The notes under the pieces were generated by a model. It was not told where the DNA came from. It did no database searches and saw only the letters and a list, made by a program, of their open reading frames with translations. A stretch of 64,000 bases of DNA from Membranipora membranacea (lineage: Eukaryota; Bryozoa; Gymnolaemata; Cheilostomatida; Membraniporidae): positions 26,719,681-26,783,680 of the forward strand of contig OU612071.1 in assembly GCA_914767715.1 (NCBI GenBank), written 5' to 3'. Both the position numbers and the translations under genes were made by a program. Below are positions 43,121 through 56,600 of the stretch, one piece after another. Position 1 is the first letter of the stretch. Each line of letters begins with the position of its first letter.

Positions 43121-44078
43121 ATTTTATCTAGATGTGGATGCTACCTTCTGGTGTACTATTTAGTTCCAATATAGCAGTAAAGGAAAAGTCAGAGATTCAA
43201 CTTTTTCAAATTTCCCCACCACACAGTCTTGTTGTCAATCAACAATCTGACGTCATCAATAGAACTGGATATACTTGACAAGCTACAATAAAGCCTATTA
43301 GAAAAATGATTGAGAAAACCTCCATTTATAAAATGAGCATGCGTAGAGCATGTCTTCCGCTTTAGTCTCCATAGACGCTTCTGGTGAAGTGAGTGCAGGT
43401 GCGATTTTTATGACAACTATTATGAAAAGAGTCTGTCTGTAGGACGTTTCTAAGCAGCTTGATCTTCATGTTGATACTGTGGATGAGGACAGCATGTTGT
43501 ATATATGATAGATATGCAAATATATTCATTGATTTTGTTTGTGATAATATGAGCTGAGTGAACTGAAGTATATGATTATGATGAAAAGTTTAAAAGTATA
43601 GTTACAGTATGAATATAATTATAATATAAATAACAATCATAGGAATTTATAGTATTTATAGTCTCAGCAAGGAGTACCTCCTGTTTATCTCTAGTCTAAT
43701 AGTTAAAGGCCATCAGAATTTGAAGTTAGTGTGCACATTTAGTTTATTCTTTAGATTTAGTATTTAATTCAAGTTTGATAATATAATATTAATAGTATAC
43801 ACTGGAGTGGATTCATTGGATTTTTGATACAAATTACTGAAATTCTTTCTTCACTCATGCTCTAGGGGTTTAGTTTAATAGCAATTGATGGGTACTTTAG
43901 ACCAACTGACTAACACAACAGGGCTGCAATCTATCTGATGCAGGCAATTGCTTAGTTGGGAAGGGATTGAGGTGGAGCAAATAAATTCCTATTACTTGCA
44001 TCGACATTACCCACCGCCACTTATCAGATGTATTGCTGTCAGTTAACATGTTCCGCCAACCAAATCTGTAGAGAACCA

Positions 44079-44304
44079 GGGGGGGGGGATCTTTCAATTA
44101 GATGAGGGATGCGTTACTAAAGCAAACTATCACATCGCTCAAAATTATCGCTCACATTGTCTTTCGAATAGACAAATTAATTCCCATATCACTCACTCAG
44201 AATGAATATAGTTCCATCAATGAGTGAGCGAGGCTCTGGCAAGTCTCACTCACTGAGTGAGCTATCAGCTTGCAATTTTGGCTGTTTCTAATCGAAAGAC
44301 CCCC
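44079..44304. mobile_element. MITE family A, copy 1
   Basis: The element begins with a G-run and ATCTTTCAATTAGA and ends TCTAATCGAAAGACCCCC, so the termini are inverted repeats. The body carries CACTCACTCAGAATG and TGAGTGAGCG words shared with the other copies. Confidence 0.75.
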
Positions 44305-44441
44305 TTCGTATATTGATAGCAATGCAGGTATCTTTGACATGTATCAGACGGTTCCCTGTGTCAGCCATATCTGCTAGCTCGTATTTTGCCATAGGTTTGT
44401 CGACAAAATCCCAAGTGAATGATTAAGGGTTTTAACAAAAA

Positions 44442-44444
44442 TTT

Positions 44445-44467
<23 letters not shown>
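44442..44467. repeat. (TA)n microsatellite
   Basis: A run of about 13 TA units lies between two MITE copies. Confidence 0.8.
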
Positions 44468-44475
<8 letters not shown>

Positions 44476-44634
44476 AGGGTCTCGCCCACAAATCGCTTAC
44501 TCATTGATGGAACTTTTTACATTCTGAGTGAGTGATCTGAGAATTAATTTGTTTTATTGAAAGACAAAGTGAGCAATAATTTTGAGCGATGTGATAGTGA
44601 TAATTTGCTTTAGTAAAGCGAATTGAAAGACCTC
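44476..44634. mobile_element. MITE family A, copy 2 (partial)
   Basis: AGGGTCTCGCCCACAAATCG, GAGTGAGTGATCTGAGAATT and GCGAATTGAAAGACCTC match the body and right end of the family. The left terminal repeat is missing. Confidence 0.65.
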
Positions 44635-45208
44635 AATGCCTGTTGGTTGTCCTGCACTTATTTAAGCGGTAACGGTCACTTTTAGCTTTAGTTTAAATGT
44701 ATGAGTTTGTTTGTTGGTTCTAATGAGTTTATGCATAGTAGAGACGAATGCTAATGTTGTTAACTTTATGTTTTGTTGTAGATATACATACTAAACAGGA
44801 GGTATAATATGTAGCTACTCTAGTTTTGACTTGTCTCATGAACCTTATATACAGTAATCAGCAGGTGAGTAGATCTTATCCTCACGACCACAATGTTAGT
44901 ATCATAAAACCAAAACTATACAGTCACAACACTTATATGTAGCTGCTGTCAGATTTTCAAAATAATTTTTTTCACAATTTACAGGACGCCACACACGCTT
45001 AAAACTACTTATCAACCATTTGGGAAACATAATCTCTGCGATAAATTTGTACACTTACAAGTCACTATCTATGACCAACAAAAAGTAGACCATGATTCAG
45101 ATATTCTTATATATTCTTTAAGTCACGTTCACTTATTACTAGGTTTTATGGTGTAATAAATGACTGTGATTATTGCTATTATCAGCATTTAGTAACCTGA
45201 TTCGCACA

Positions 45209-45346
45209 ATGGGTAGGGCTAGGGTCTGTCCTCGAGGCTTTGACACTAATCCTAAGAATGTGTACCGTCAGCTGTTGGTTATGTTGCAGGGAGGGGTTAA
45301 ATCTGGTGGCGGTCGTTTTGATCAGGGAGAGTTCTTTCTGTTTTGA
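45209..45346 (+). CDS. Possible small ORF, 45 aa
   Basis: ATG to TGA encodes a Gly/Arg-rich peptide starting MGRARVCPRGFDTNPK. No homology is recognised, and no splice or promoter evidence supports it. It could be noise, or part of the upstream transcript of the SxIP gene. Confidence 0.15.
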   Translation: MGRARVCPRGFDTNPKNVYRQLLVMLQGGVKSGGGRFDQGEFFLF

Positions 45347-45989
45347 TCGATTTACGAAATTCGACTGAGTAAATCTTATGAATCAGCTCTTATAATTAAT
45401 CGTCGGCAGCGCTGCCAATAAATATACAACTTCAATCAGTCACCGCTCCCAGATATAAATCTGAGAATCGACACTTGTTCTCACTTTGAGACAAAACAGC
45501 TAAGGTTAACAGCCATGTTATACCCAGGTTTACTTTCTCAATGATATCATTAGGCGGTAGGGATCTTACTGGGTACTTTCAGTGTCAATACAGAAACTAA
45601 CCTAGGTGATAAATTGAGCGCACAAAAGGCTAAGACTAACCAGTATTGTTTAAGTTAATAGAGTTGTATAATAAGTTATGTTTTTAGTATTAGATTTTAT
45701 CAATGAACTCAGTCGTAATACGAGATATTGTTGTGCTGACTATTGTTACATTTATGACTGTGATAAGAAATTTTGATTTTATTTCACACATTCCTCGAAC
45801 TGTTATAAACCTGAGCAGCCCAGGCCATATCCCTCATCCAGTGTAGCAGTCAATCAATATACAAGGGTTAAAAAAGGGCTGCAAAGTAATGGTGGAAATC
45901 AAACAATATTGCACTCTGCTGTATGGCCATAAACTCACGTCCATTTATAGTCTCGATACCATGTGAGAAACCATGATGTTACTTGGTTT

Positions 45990-46155
45990 TTTTTTGTCTC
46001 GATATCAGTACGGGTCTACGGACTGGATCCTGATGGGGCACAGGAGCATTTGAGGTCGGATGCTCTTCCTGACACCACCGTGCCACGCTGGGAATCGAAC
46101 ACGGGACCTCTCGATTGAGAGACCCATGCCTACCCATTGCACCACGGCCATAGTC
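45990..46155 (-). mobile_element. tRNA-derived SINE with poly(A) end
   Basis: On the minus strand the head reads TGGCCGTGGTGCAATGGGTA (A box) and GTGTTCGATTCCCAGC (B box). It is followed by GTGTCAGGAAGAGCATCC, a word common in RTE-mobilised SINE tails, and ends in an A run (plus-strand T9 at about 45989-45997). Confidence 0.75.
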
Positions 46156-46899
46156 ATTATTTAATGCCCCCTTCCAAAAATAAGGACATTACATAGCACC
46201 ACTATCCTAGTAGCTGCTGAACTAAGAGGAACAGTTCACCAGCTCTTCACTGTTGCTGACCTCTTCAATCATCACCATCGTATATAGACATTGTGTATAT
46301 TCATGTTATGGTACTAAATTGCTGGTGTATTTGGTGAAAGGTGGTTCTGTAATCAACATTGGTTCATTAACCCACCTCAGTGCTTACTGCTAATTCGCAT
46401 GTACTTGTCTAAATACAGAAGTGTTTTTCATAGTTTGATGCCTCCTAAGTTCGTGACATTTTAAGATTTCAGTGGTAGCATTTCAACAGCCTCTCTCTCT
46501 ATTGCTGCTGATTAAAACACACAACGTAATCAATCTGTTTACTTTGTGTTACCTTGTTTGTCACCTGATAAGATGCCCTTAATTGTTTTCTCCATTCATG
46601 AGGTATTGGTTCGGGGCAGTGATAGTTGAGTACACAATTATTGTTGGTCTATCCTGGAAAATGCTCATTTCTTGTCAGTTTGGCCATTTCTACGATTTGC
46701 AGTGATTGCAATTAGTTTAATAAATTTATTTTGACGTAACTCAACCCTAACCTTGTTACACAGCCACGTTTTGGATAGGCCTACCCCAAAACAGAAAAAT
46801 AGCGGCATGATAAAGCTACTGTCTGTTTTTTTTACGCAGATCATTCACCATGATTCAATAATCAGTATGTTTTTTAGTAGCTCACAGATTTACGAGTGG

Positions 46900-47685
46900 A
46901 TGGCTAGACGTATAAGTACACCCAGCAGTCACTCTCCGCCCATACTACCTCCTCAGTATACGATAACTACGAGCTGGGAACCTAACCTAGATATATATAT
47001 ACCTGAGAGTAAATGTGATGAGCTCTTATCTGAGCTAACTAAACCATTCCCTCTACCTGTACTCAAGGTTAGTCAGCGTCTCCATCACAGAGGAGAAAAG
47101 ATAATAATATATCTATAGCCTCGGTCTAAACCACAGAGGAGTAAATTATCTGCAAGAGGAAAGGCTCATCAGTCTGCACAGACTTTGATTCGTGACAGTT
47201 GTTGCTAGCTCATACTCATTCGACTTATACTCTCATCCTCACTCCTTTACTAGCTCAACTTAACTCTAGCTAATATTTAATACTCTCTGGTAACCTTATT
47301 CTGTCTTTGTTGACTGTTAATGGTTACTTTGGCCCTGATGATGGATCATGTCTGACCTGACAGTACTGCTGTCAACAATCATCTATATATACATATATAT
47401 ATGTATATATCTAATACAGAGTTTAACTTGGGTCTTACGATGTAGAAATGATAATATGGTTGATTTTCTGTTATATCCTGACATCTCCGGCAATGCAGCA
47501 AGTCAGGATAAAATATTGTCCAAGCTGTTTCAATCACTGTAATGGTGACAGCTCGAACAATCAGGGTCTCACTGGGCTGGGCGTACTAATCAAACCTCTT
47601 TCGATGCCTGCCCTGTCTAACTTCTCGTTTATAGTTATTCTGTATTTGATTCCTTATACAGACTAAGAAGACTAAGGAGTTATAA
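46900..47685 (+). CDS. 63-aa upstream protein in a predicted dicistronic transcript
   Basis: Exons 46900-47067 and 47662-47685 join in phase after a TAGCTCACAG acceptor. They encode MARRISTPSSHSPPILPPQY followed by a segment with WEPNLDIYIPESKCDELL and a C-terminal KTKKTKEL. The stop TAA (47683-47685) shares its last A with the ATG (47685-47687) of the next long ORF. The family is not recognised. An earlier in-frame ATG at 46867 is possible if the acceptor before 46836 is used. All visible acceptors at the second exon keep the same frame, so this segment cannot be fused to the downstream protein. Confidence 0.5.
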
Positions 47686-50600
47686 TGGCGTCCCTGTCTG
47701 GAGTACCTCGAGGTATTTCGTCTGCTGTGGCCGCTCACGATATACTGAATACCTCAGATCACTTACTAGATGTCAGTACGGAGTCTCTCACTCACCACCC
47801 CTCTCTTATATCAGCTTATGAGTCTGAGCTACAGTTTGATGAGAGTACATTCCAACATGAGTCTGAGCCTTACAGATCACAGGTAAGAAGTCACGCAATA
47901 TGTGATAGATCTCAATGGTGTGATAGATCTCAATGTAATAGGTAAATAAACAGACTTACGGTTTTTCTGGTTACTTGGGCACACAGTAGGTATTTTATGA
48001 CACTACTGGGAAACTCTAATAATATAACAGGAATATGCTCCTTACACATAGTGTTGATACTCACTCAGTAATTACTTGTGAAGGTGGTACACAAATACAA
48101 CCTTATTTTGACAAAAGTATTTAATTTTGAAGAAGCAGATCTCTAGATTTTTGGTATTTATCAGTACTGACCTCTTGACCCTTTGACCTCATTTTTATGA
48201 CCTCGTGCCCTTGTGACCTCTGACATCATGCCCTTGTAGATATTAGGAGGTGATAGTATGGAGTTTAATGAGGAGACAGATATAGATGGTACTAGTGGAG
48301 AGCATCACATGACACAGTCAGACAGAGAGTCAGATAGAGACGGGGACGGGGGAGACAATCCCCTACTTCTACACCGGAGGCAGAGCAGGGCACGAGACGC
48401 TGCCGGAGGAGGAGCTGACGGTGTTTTCTCTAGTTCTCCTGTAGTACCTGACGAAGGTCGGTAGGACCATCAGATAATATTGTGATAACTTAGATATAAA
48501 TATTGAATTTGAGATATTTTGTTTGAGGTTTTCATGAATTGGAGTAGAACAAAATAAGTCAAGTTTGTCCTTTTCAAGAAATTGTGTGAAAACTGATTAT
48601 CTGATGCTCTGTTTGGTGGTATGACAAGTGAAATCATGAGGGGGGGGGGGGTCTTTCAAATAGAATTACTCAAAATCATTGCGTTTTGGTCTTTTTATTG
48701 AACAGATCCATTCCCAAATTGTTCACTCAAAACACATACAGTTCCAATAGTGAGTCAGCGATGTAGAAACCAGACCTCCTCACTGACATAGGAGCGATGT
48801 GATAGTGACTTGGACGATTTTCTGCAGTCGAATCAGGTTCCAACTTGATCTGATCCCTGGTTTGTGAAATACTCTTCAACCTCTGTTTACCTTTTTGAAT
48901 ACTTGATTATCTCTCCACAGCCGTACATACAGAAGAGGATACTGACAGGGTAGATAATTCTACTACCAGTGAGGAGGAGGAAGAAGATAACCCTTATAGC
49001 TCATATCAGCAGTTCCATAAAGAGTTGTCCTCTCATGACGATCCTCTTCCGGGTCATAAGTCTGCTACTACAGCGTCACACGAGGATCTCAAATCAGAGC
49101 TGATAGAGTTTGAGACACTGGAGCAGGGTAAGATTCTTATCTGGGATGTATTAACTTTTCAATGTAACAAACATGAAGAGGTCATAGGCCTAACTAGGAT
49201 AGATATCAATCGCTCATTTATCATATTGAGAGAAGTGTGTGTGGGCTGATGTGGCAGTATTCAGCAGCAAATGCAGAGTGCAATGTTAGCTGATGCTTGA
49301 TAGTTGTGATTGACTTGGGCCTTCTATAGACAGTTTTCGGAGCTCTAGTTTGAGACTCTATTCAGAGTTGACCTCTCTCTCTAGTTTGGTACTTATCCCA
49401 CGCCGCATAGGAAAAAGGTGTGAAAAAGAGGGTTATCTTGAAAACCGCTTATGATAGGATAAAACTGATTTTTGATTCAGAATCTGCACCATAGACATAG
49501 TTTGCGAAATAATTTCGGTATTCGGATAGTCATTTATATCAATTTCTGCCTGTTTTGCGGACAAATTTCATGGAATTTTTCATGAATTTTGTCACTAAAA
49601 TTGAGATTTATCAGCTTTCAAATCCCCGATGATTTGGAAACCATGAATCAAGATACATTTTTATCCTATTATAAGCGGTTTTCAAGATAACCCTCTTTCA
49701 GCTCTTTTTTTTTTCCTATGCGGTGTGCGTTAAAAGTACCAATTTGGAGAGAGGACAACTCCGAAAAGAAGCTTAAATTAGGGCTCAGAAACCTGTCTAT
49801 TGTGTATGTTTTGTGTGTTGTTCCACAACATGGATCAGATGTGCATAATTTGTGAGATCCATGCAGAGATAATATAGAGCTTGAGATTAGTGGCAATATG
49901 GGATAGTTTAAGCTATCAAATAGTAATACAACTGCTTATAGTTAGATGATATAACGAAAAGATTGATTGATTGTTTCGCTGAACCCTGTGTTTTTTGCAC
50001 CAGTGAGTAAACAGTCCCAAGATTAGTTTAGGTGCTCAAAATCTGCCAAGGTTGCTTGTAGTGGCATTCTATTTACAACCAAATCCATTATGGTTGGTAA
50101 CAGATGATACTACTGTCACCCCAGGCTGAGTTTGAGTAATCCAACTGTAATAAGATCTCAGGATCTGATAAGCAGTTGAATGTATTGACACATACGTACA
50201 AATGAGGCATGGAAAGATATCTTGCAATTCAAGGCGGTCAATGTTCGCTAGCGTCTAATTTTTTTGCTTCTCTCAAATCTAATGAATTTTTTCATTGCTA
50301 TTGTGCATAAGACTGACTATAAGCTCACTGACTGAGAGCCTGATTAGATAATCTGTGATGTGATTTTAGACTCAGAACCTGATAGATCGTCATCTCCAGG
50401 TACATTATAAGTCACTGCTGCTCATTATCAGTCAGTATGTCACCCTCCCGGGTGCAGAGGCTCTCCTCTCTCCCTAACTATCCAATCAAGAGAGTCATAC
50501 ACTTTATAACTCTCCAATCAGGGGAGTCATACACTGTATAACTATCCTATATATGACCGTCAAATCAGAGGAGTTATATAATGTGTGGCTATCCAATCAG

Positions 50601-53600
50601 AAGAGTTATATACTGAATGTTACCAGCTTGTCACTATATTCATGTTCGCTTAGAATCTGTGAAAACCCAGTTCATATTTCTCTTGAGTTCTCATTAGCTT
50701 GTGCATGAGACATGAGAACAATCTAAGGATGGGCTCAAAGGGTAGGGGTTAGTTCATTCATACTAGGCAACATCAGTGCAATGGCTGACATTCTTCAGAC
50801 CTGCATGGCAAAACAAGCATGAGCAAATCTCTATGCTGTTCAAAGTTGTTTGCACTGGTCTGTCTTACTAACAGAGATGGATTGGGTCTTCTACTTACAG
50901 CATGTGGGCTCAGGGCATAGTTATGAGTTGTTATTTGTGTGCTGTTACTTGCTCAGTGTATCTAGTATATCATTATTTCCGCTGCTTATTCTCTCCTTGC
51001 TTTAAAAGCCTACTTCTACAGGTTTCCATTTCATTCTCTGTAATGATCAAGATCTCCAGATACTCAAATTCAGATCTTCCTTGATATATTTCCATTGTTA
51101 AGTCAGTCAGTGAGTTAAATCAAGAAAGAGCATTCATTATCACACATCTTTTTTCCATCTAGTTTCTGTTTTTCATCGTTTTTCATTTTAGGGAGGACTT
51201 AATTATATTCTTGTTTACCAAACTAACTGCTATGCTGCTTGTTTAATACTTACACAGAACTAGAGGAAGCTTTAGCTACTGTGACTGTACCCGACCGCTC
51301 AGCATTCCTAACCAAGCTACTCGCTAATGATGATGTGTCATCATATGATTCGCTCAAGCAGTATCTAGGTCAAGTGACACGCCCATCGGCCACTGAGGAT
51401 TCAGTGACTGAAAGTTTGCCACTTAGCAGTAATAAAAATAACAACAACAGAACAAAGAAAAAGAAAGGTGTGATCAGTAGTCTAGTTTTACAATTTGTAG
51501 AGAGATTATGCAAATATCTCCGTTCTTAATTTCTCTGCCAAGTTTCCGCCTCATCGATGTAAAGGTGAATTGCTTGCAGTGAATTTTTTATGATGGTTAA
51601 TCATCTACATGGAATGCTTATTTTGCACAATTTAATGCTTCTGCCTTCGATTTCTTTATTAACAATAGCTGTGAATAATCTCTAACAAATCCCGTGGAAA
51701 CACTCACTACCTTAATGAAATCATCAGCCTTGAAACCCTAGCTCTGAAAGCTCTTCATAATCTGGAGTTGTCCTGTCTAAATCAAAGACAGGGTACCTCC
51801 ACGGAAGACTTTACATCTATTTTAAATCTGGTGTTTGTAGTTTCTTGTTTCATGATAAATAATATTACTCTTACGTTCACAGAACTAGGAGTTACAGTTA
51901 ATGGTCAGCACAGATCCAGGAGGGATAACTGGAGTATTAATAACACGAGCGGTGGCAGCGCTCATACAAGCAGAGCTAACTCAAAACAGCAAGGTGAGAT
52001 AACTAACACTGACTTAAAGCATTCACCTAAATTCTTACGATATTCTGATCACATAAACATCTGAGGATACTTGTGAAACCTTGTCTATTCCTCCTTGATT
52101 GTTGCCTTTCTCTGCTATGTATCACGTTAATGTGACTTGTACGGAATCAATATCTGACATTGGCAATAACAAGTAAAACTGTTGTGAGATTGGCAAGGCA
52201 AGCAGAGAATAAACAACAAATAAACAATTCATCTCAATTCAGAACAAGCCAGGGAGGTCTTTCAATTAAAAACAGACAAAATTGCTATGTGATCGCTCAC
52301 TCACTCACTAGGGTCTCGAACATAAAACGCTCACTCTCTGACAGACCTATATACTATCTCAGTTAGCGATTTGGGAACAAATGTTACCAATTTAAAGACA
52401 CAATGAGGGATAATGTGATAATGTTGAGCGAAGTGTTGGTGACAATTTCCTCGCTCATTCCAATTGACAGAACCCCCCCCCCCCCCGCCAGGCATGTCTC
52501 AGTAATCCAGACCAGTACAGCAGCAGTATGTAATGTTAACCTGCTGTCTCTCTCCTTGCACAGTGAGCGGTAAGCAGTCTCCTAGCCGTATACCTACTAT
52601 GAGTGGTAGTAGTAGACCGAGTACACCTCGTACTGTCGCCGCAGGTAATAGTGGACCTGTATCTCCTGTACGCCTGCTGTCTCCTACACGAAGTAAAACT
52701 CCTACTAATATACCTACGCTTAGGAAGAGTCAGTCTCAGAGCCTCAACAGGCAAAGGTATGTAATGTATATAGATACGCCATCTCTCCTTTTAGAGTTTG
52801 ATGTAACTACTAACATTTGTGCATATTGTAAATACATACGCCATCTCTCCATATAGAGTTAGATGTTTTTACTAACAGAGGGAGTTGTGAATATTGAAGG
52901 ATGACGGTGTGTAAATGCTAAAAAAAAGTTTGGTCCATTTGCCTGAATTCGGAGTTGCTCCCCTTCAACTGGTCATGGCGCAGGCAAAAAGTCGAATGCA
53001 GGCAAATGGACCAAACTTGGTCTAGTTAAATACCTACATCTGAAAATGCAGAGGCTCGTATATACCTATCATCAAATTATGTTCAATCTAAGAAATCCAA
53101 ACTTTCTGAATTTGTAAAATGTGGTTAATGTTCTAACACAGGTCAAGGCCTGAGGGTAAAGCAGCTAGCCCTAGATATACACCCAGACCAGCTACTATAG
53201 CTGCGGGGCGTAGAGTGTAAGTCCGCACCGCTCAGCACTTATCATCTCATAATCAGGGACCTTGCACACTAGTCAGTTCATAATATCAATTTTTTACCCA
53301 GTATATTCGCTCTTACCAAATGTCCGATGGCCGACTGAGTTTAGTCCTTTATGGTTTTCTGTCCTGAAAGTCTTGTGCATTTGTATTGGTTTTACTATAA
53401 GTTCTAATATTAAGCTCCTTTGCCTCACCATATCACACATCCAAAGTGATTACCGCAGTAACTACTGGCTAAATATAGCAGCTAGTGTCAGCGAGGTTAG
53501 ACGCTCCGACAAGCTAGCAAAATGTAATTATATTAATATGTAACCTTGTAAATCAAATCAATCATTCTGTCCTGGTCTCCGGCTTGGTGTATGATTGTGC

Positions 53601-56600
53601 TGTTAGCTAACAGCTGTAGTGTTAGATGCCTAGCACTCTCAGAAAAAATAATTGTGTCATATTCATTGCGTGTCTTATACGGACCGCCCTATTATATCGC
53701 TAGGTTTTCAATTTATCTCCTTAGCAATCAGACTATTAAGATCAGATCAGAATATCAGCATATCTTATGCCATATATCAAATGAAAAGCTACCAAGCAAC
53801 TAAATGTGACCGTCAACTCTACGAAGATCTGATGTTGCACTGTCAGTTCTGTCACTATTGTCAGTTACGCTCGTTTTTGTAGGTCTCCATCACTAACTCG
53901 TAGTATAGATGAGAACAGACCAGGGTCAGGTAGACGTTCCGCTTCAGCAGATACTACGAGAGTCACAGGCGGAGCTCAGAGGAGTATGATACCTTCGCCT
54001 GTGTCAGTATATTATATTATGTGATAAGAGAGTGTTTTATATAGTATTATATTATGTGATATCAAAGGGATTATAAAGTCCTAGTTTATAACATAGAGAC
54101 CAAGTCAATCTCTGATATGATATCACAGACTTTATCTCCTATAGAAATTTTGAAAAATTGAAAACCAAATAATTTCATCATGCCCATACTTGATCATTAT
54201 TGACAAAGTAGCACTTATAGGAGGTGTTTTTACACTCACCCAAATAAGTGTTTGATGTTGGCTGAGTACAGTTTCTTCTCCACAGGAGTTAGTTTGAAAT
54301 TTAAGCACGCTGAAAATATAATTTTGAGTGGTCTTAGTAGTCATATCAGTGATTAATGACACAAAATTCAACTTCATTTTTATGTACCCATAGTGAGTGA
54401 CTGAGTTCTGTTTTACAGTCAGGGTAAACGGCCGACAAGTGTGGAGAGGAGACAGTTACCTGATGTGTCAGGCAGTAAGATACCAAGGTCAAGACCTATG
54501 ACCCCTAGCTCATCTCTAAGGTCACTAGATAGACAAAGTTCTACAGAAGATCCCAGATCTGAGATATCGGAGGCGTCCAGACCACCAAGTAGGCTTCCAA
54601 AAAGGTTAGTAGAATAGATGAAAATCATCTCGCATCTAAATATAGAGGTACAATTAAGAGTTGTCCCCTTTTTTGAGAAAACTTCAGAGAGGGAACAACT
54701 TCAAATTAAATAGTGTTTCCCTTTTTTTATACCTTTACTTCAAACACCTCAAAATATTGAATTGTATTCTTATGTAACTATCAAATTTAGCTGATAGAAC
54801 ATTCATTCAAATTTAGAATTAGAAGAGACTTGTTAACAAGTTTTCGTAGTATGATGTAATAAAGGTATTATATATAAATTTTACAGGAACAGATCCACAC
54901 ATATATCGAGAAATCAGAATCTATCTCGCTCATCTGTAGAGCCGAGATTACATCAGACCCACGCTACGAAACCCTCCAGTAAGTCTTCTAACCTACCCCC
55001 GCCCAGTATATCTACAAAACCCTCAGATAAGTCCACAGTCTGTCAGATGTATAATTGAATATCTCTAATTCTATTCCCATAACAATTTGCTGACATGACA
55101 GTTTTCCGGAAATAAGGATTGCAGCCCCTTTTAACCATACAATATTCCTAGTCGGTCTGACTGAATCTGTCCTGCTACCTTATTGTTACCCACTATTTCT
55201 CCAGTATACCTGCTGCCCGCTGACGTCTCCATGTAGCTCTGTGTAGTTATAGCTACTTCTGTTCTATTTTTGCAGACTCCCCAAGCTACGCTAGATCTGG
55301 TATTGATTAGACCTTTTTTAGTTGTCTCGTATTTTATGTCTTTCTAGATACTAACTCAGAGTTAGGATATTTCCTTACCTTGCAATGCGGCTTTTGTAAT
55401 TTAGAAGTTTTGTTGTTCATATTTTTGTATTGTCTCTCTTCTACCTTACTCTCTATACAATAAAGCATATACTGCCCTGCCTATCATATACTGCCCTGCC
55501 TATCATATACTGCCCTGCCTATCATATACTGCCCTGCCTATCATATACTGCCCTGCCTATCATATACTGCCCTGCCTATCATATACTGCCCTGCCTATCA
55601 TATACTGCCCTGCCTATCATATACTGCCCGGCCTATCATATACTGCCCTGCCTATCATATACTGCCCTGCCTATCATATACTGCCCTGCCTATCGTATAC
55701 TGCCCTGCCTATCATATACTGCCCTGCCTATCATATACTGCCCTGCCTATCATATACTGCCCTGCCTATCATTTACTGCCCTGCCTATCATATACTGCCC
55801 TGCCTATCTTATACTGCCCTGCCTATCATATACTGCCCTGCCTATCATATACTGCCCTGCCTATCATATACTGCCCTGCCTATCATATACTGCCCTGCCT
55901 ATCATATACTGCCCTGCCTATCATATACTGCCCTGCCTATCATATACTGCCCTGCCTATCATATACTGCCCTGCCTATCATTTACTGCCCTGCCTATCAT
56001 ATACTGCCCTGCCTATCTTATACTGCCCTGCCTATCATATACTGCCCTGCCTATCATATACTGCCCTGCCTATCATATACTGCCCTGCCTATCATTTACT
56101 GCCCTGCCTATCATATACTGCCCTGCCTATCTTATACTGCCCTGCCTATCATTTACTGCCCTGCCTATCATATACTGCCCTGCCTATCATATACTGCCCT
56201 GCCTATCATATACTGCCCTGCCTATCATATACTGCCCTGCCTATCATATACTGCCCTGCCTATCGTATACTGCCCTGCCTAGCATATACTGCCCTGCCTA
56301 TCATATACTGCCCTGCCTATCTTATACTGCCCTGCCTATCATATACTGCCCTGCCTATCTTATACTGCCCTGCCTATCATTTACTGCCCTGCCTATCATA
56401 TACTGCCCTGCCTATCATATACTGCCCTGCCTATCATATACTGCCCTGCCTATCATATACTGCCCTGCCTATCTTATACTGCCCTGCCTATCATTTACTG
56501 CCCTGCCTATCATATACTGCCCTGCCTATCTTATACTGCCCTGCCTATCATATACTGCCCTGCCTATCATATACTGCCCTGCCTATCATATACTGCCCTG

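Larger units (their letters stand above)
43121..46899. other. Divergent intergenic region between SSNA1 and the SxIP gene
   Basis: Apart from MITEs and a SINE listed separately, it holds a possible 5' noncoding exon at 44782-44864 (bounded by TTGTAG and CAG|GTGAGT) and a 45-codon ORF at 45209-45346. A promoter for SSNA1 is expected just above 43120, but no core element is clear. Confidence 0.4.
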
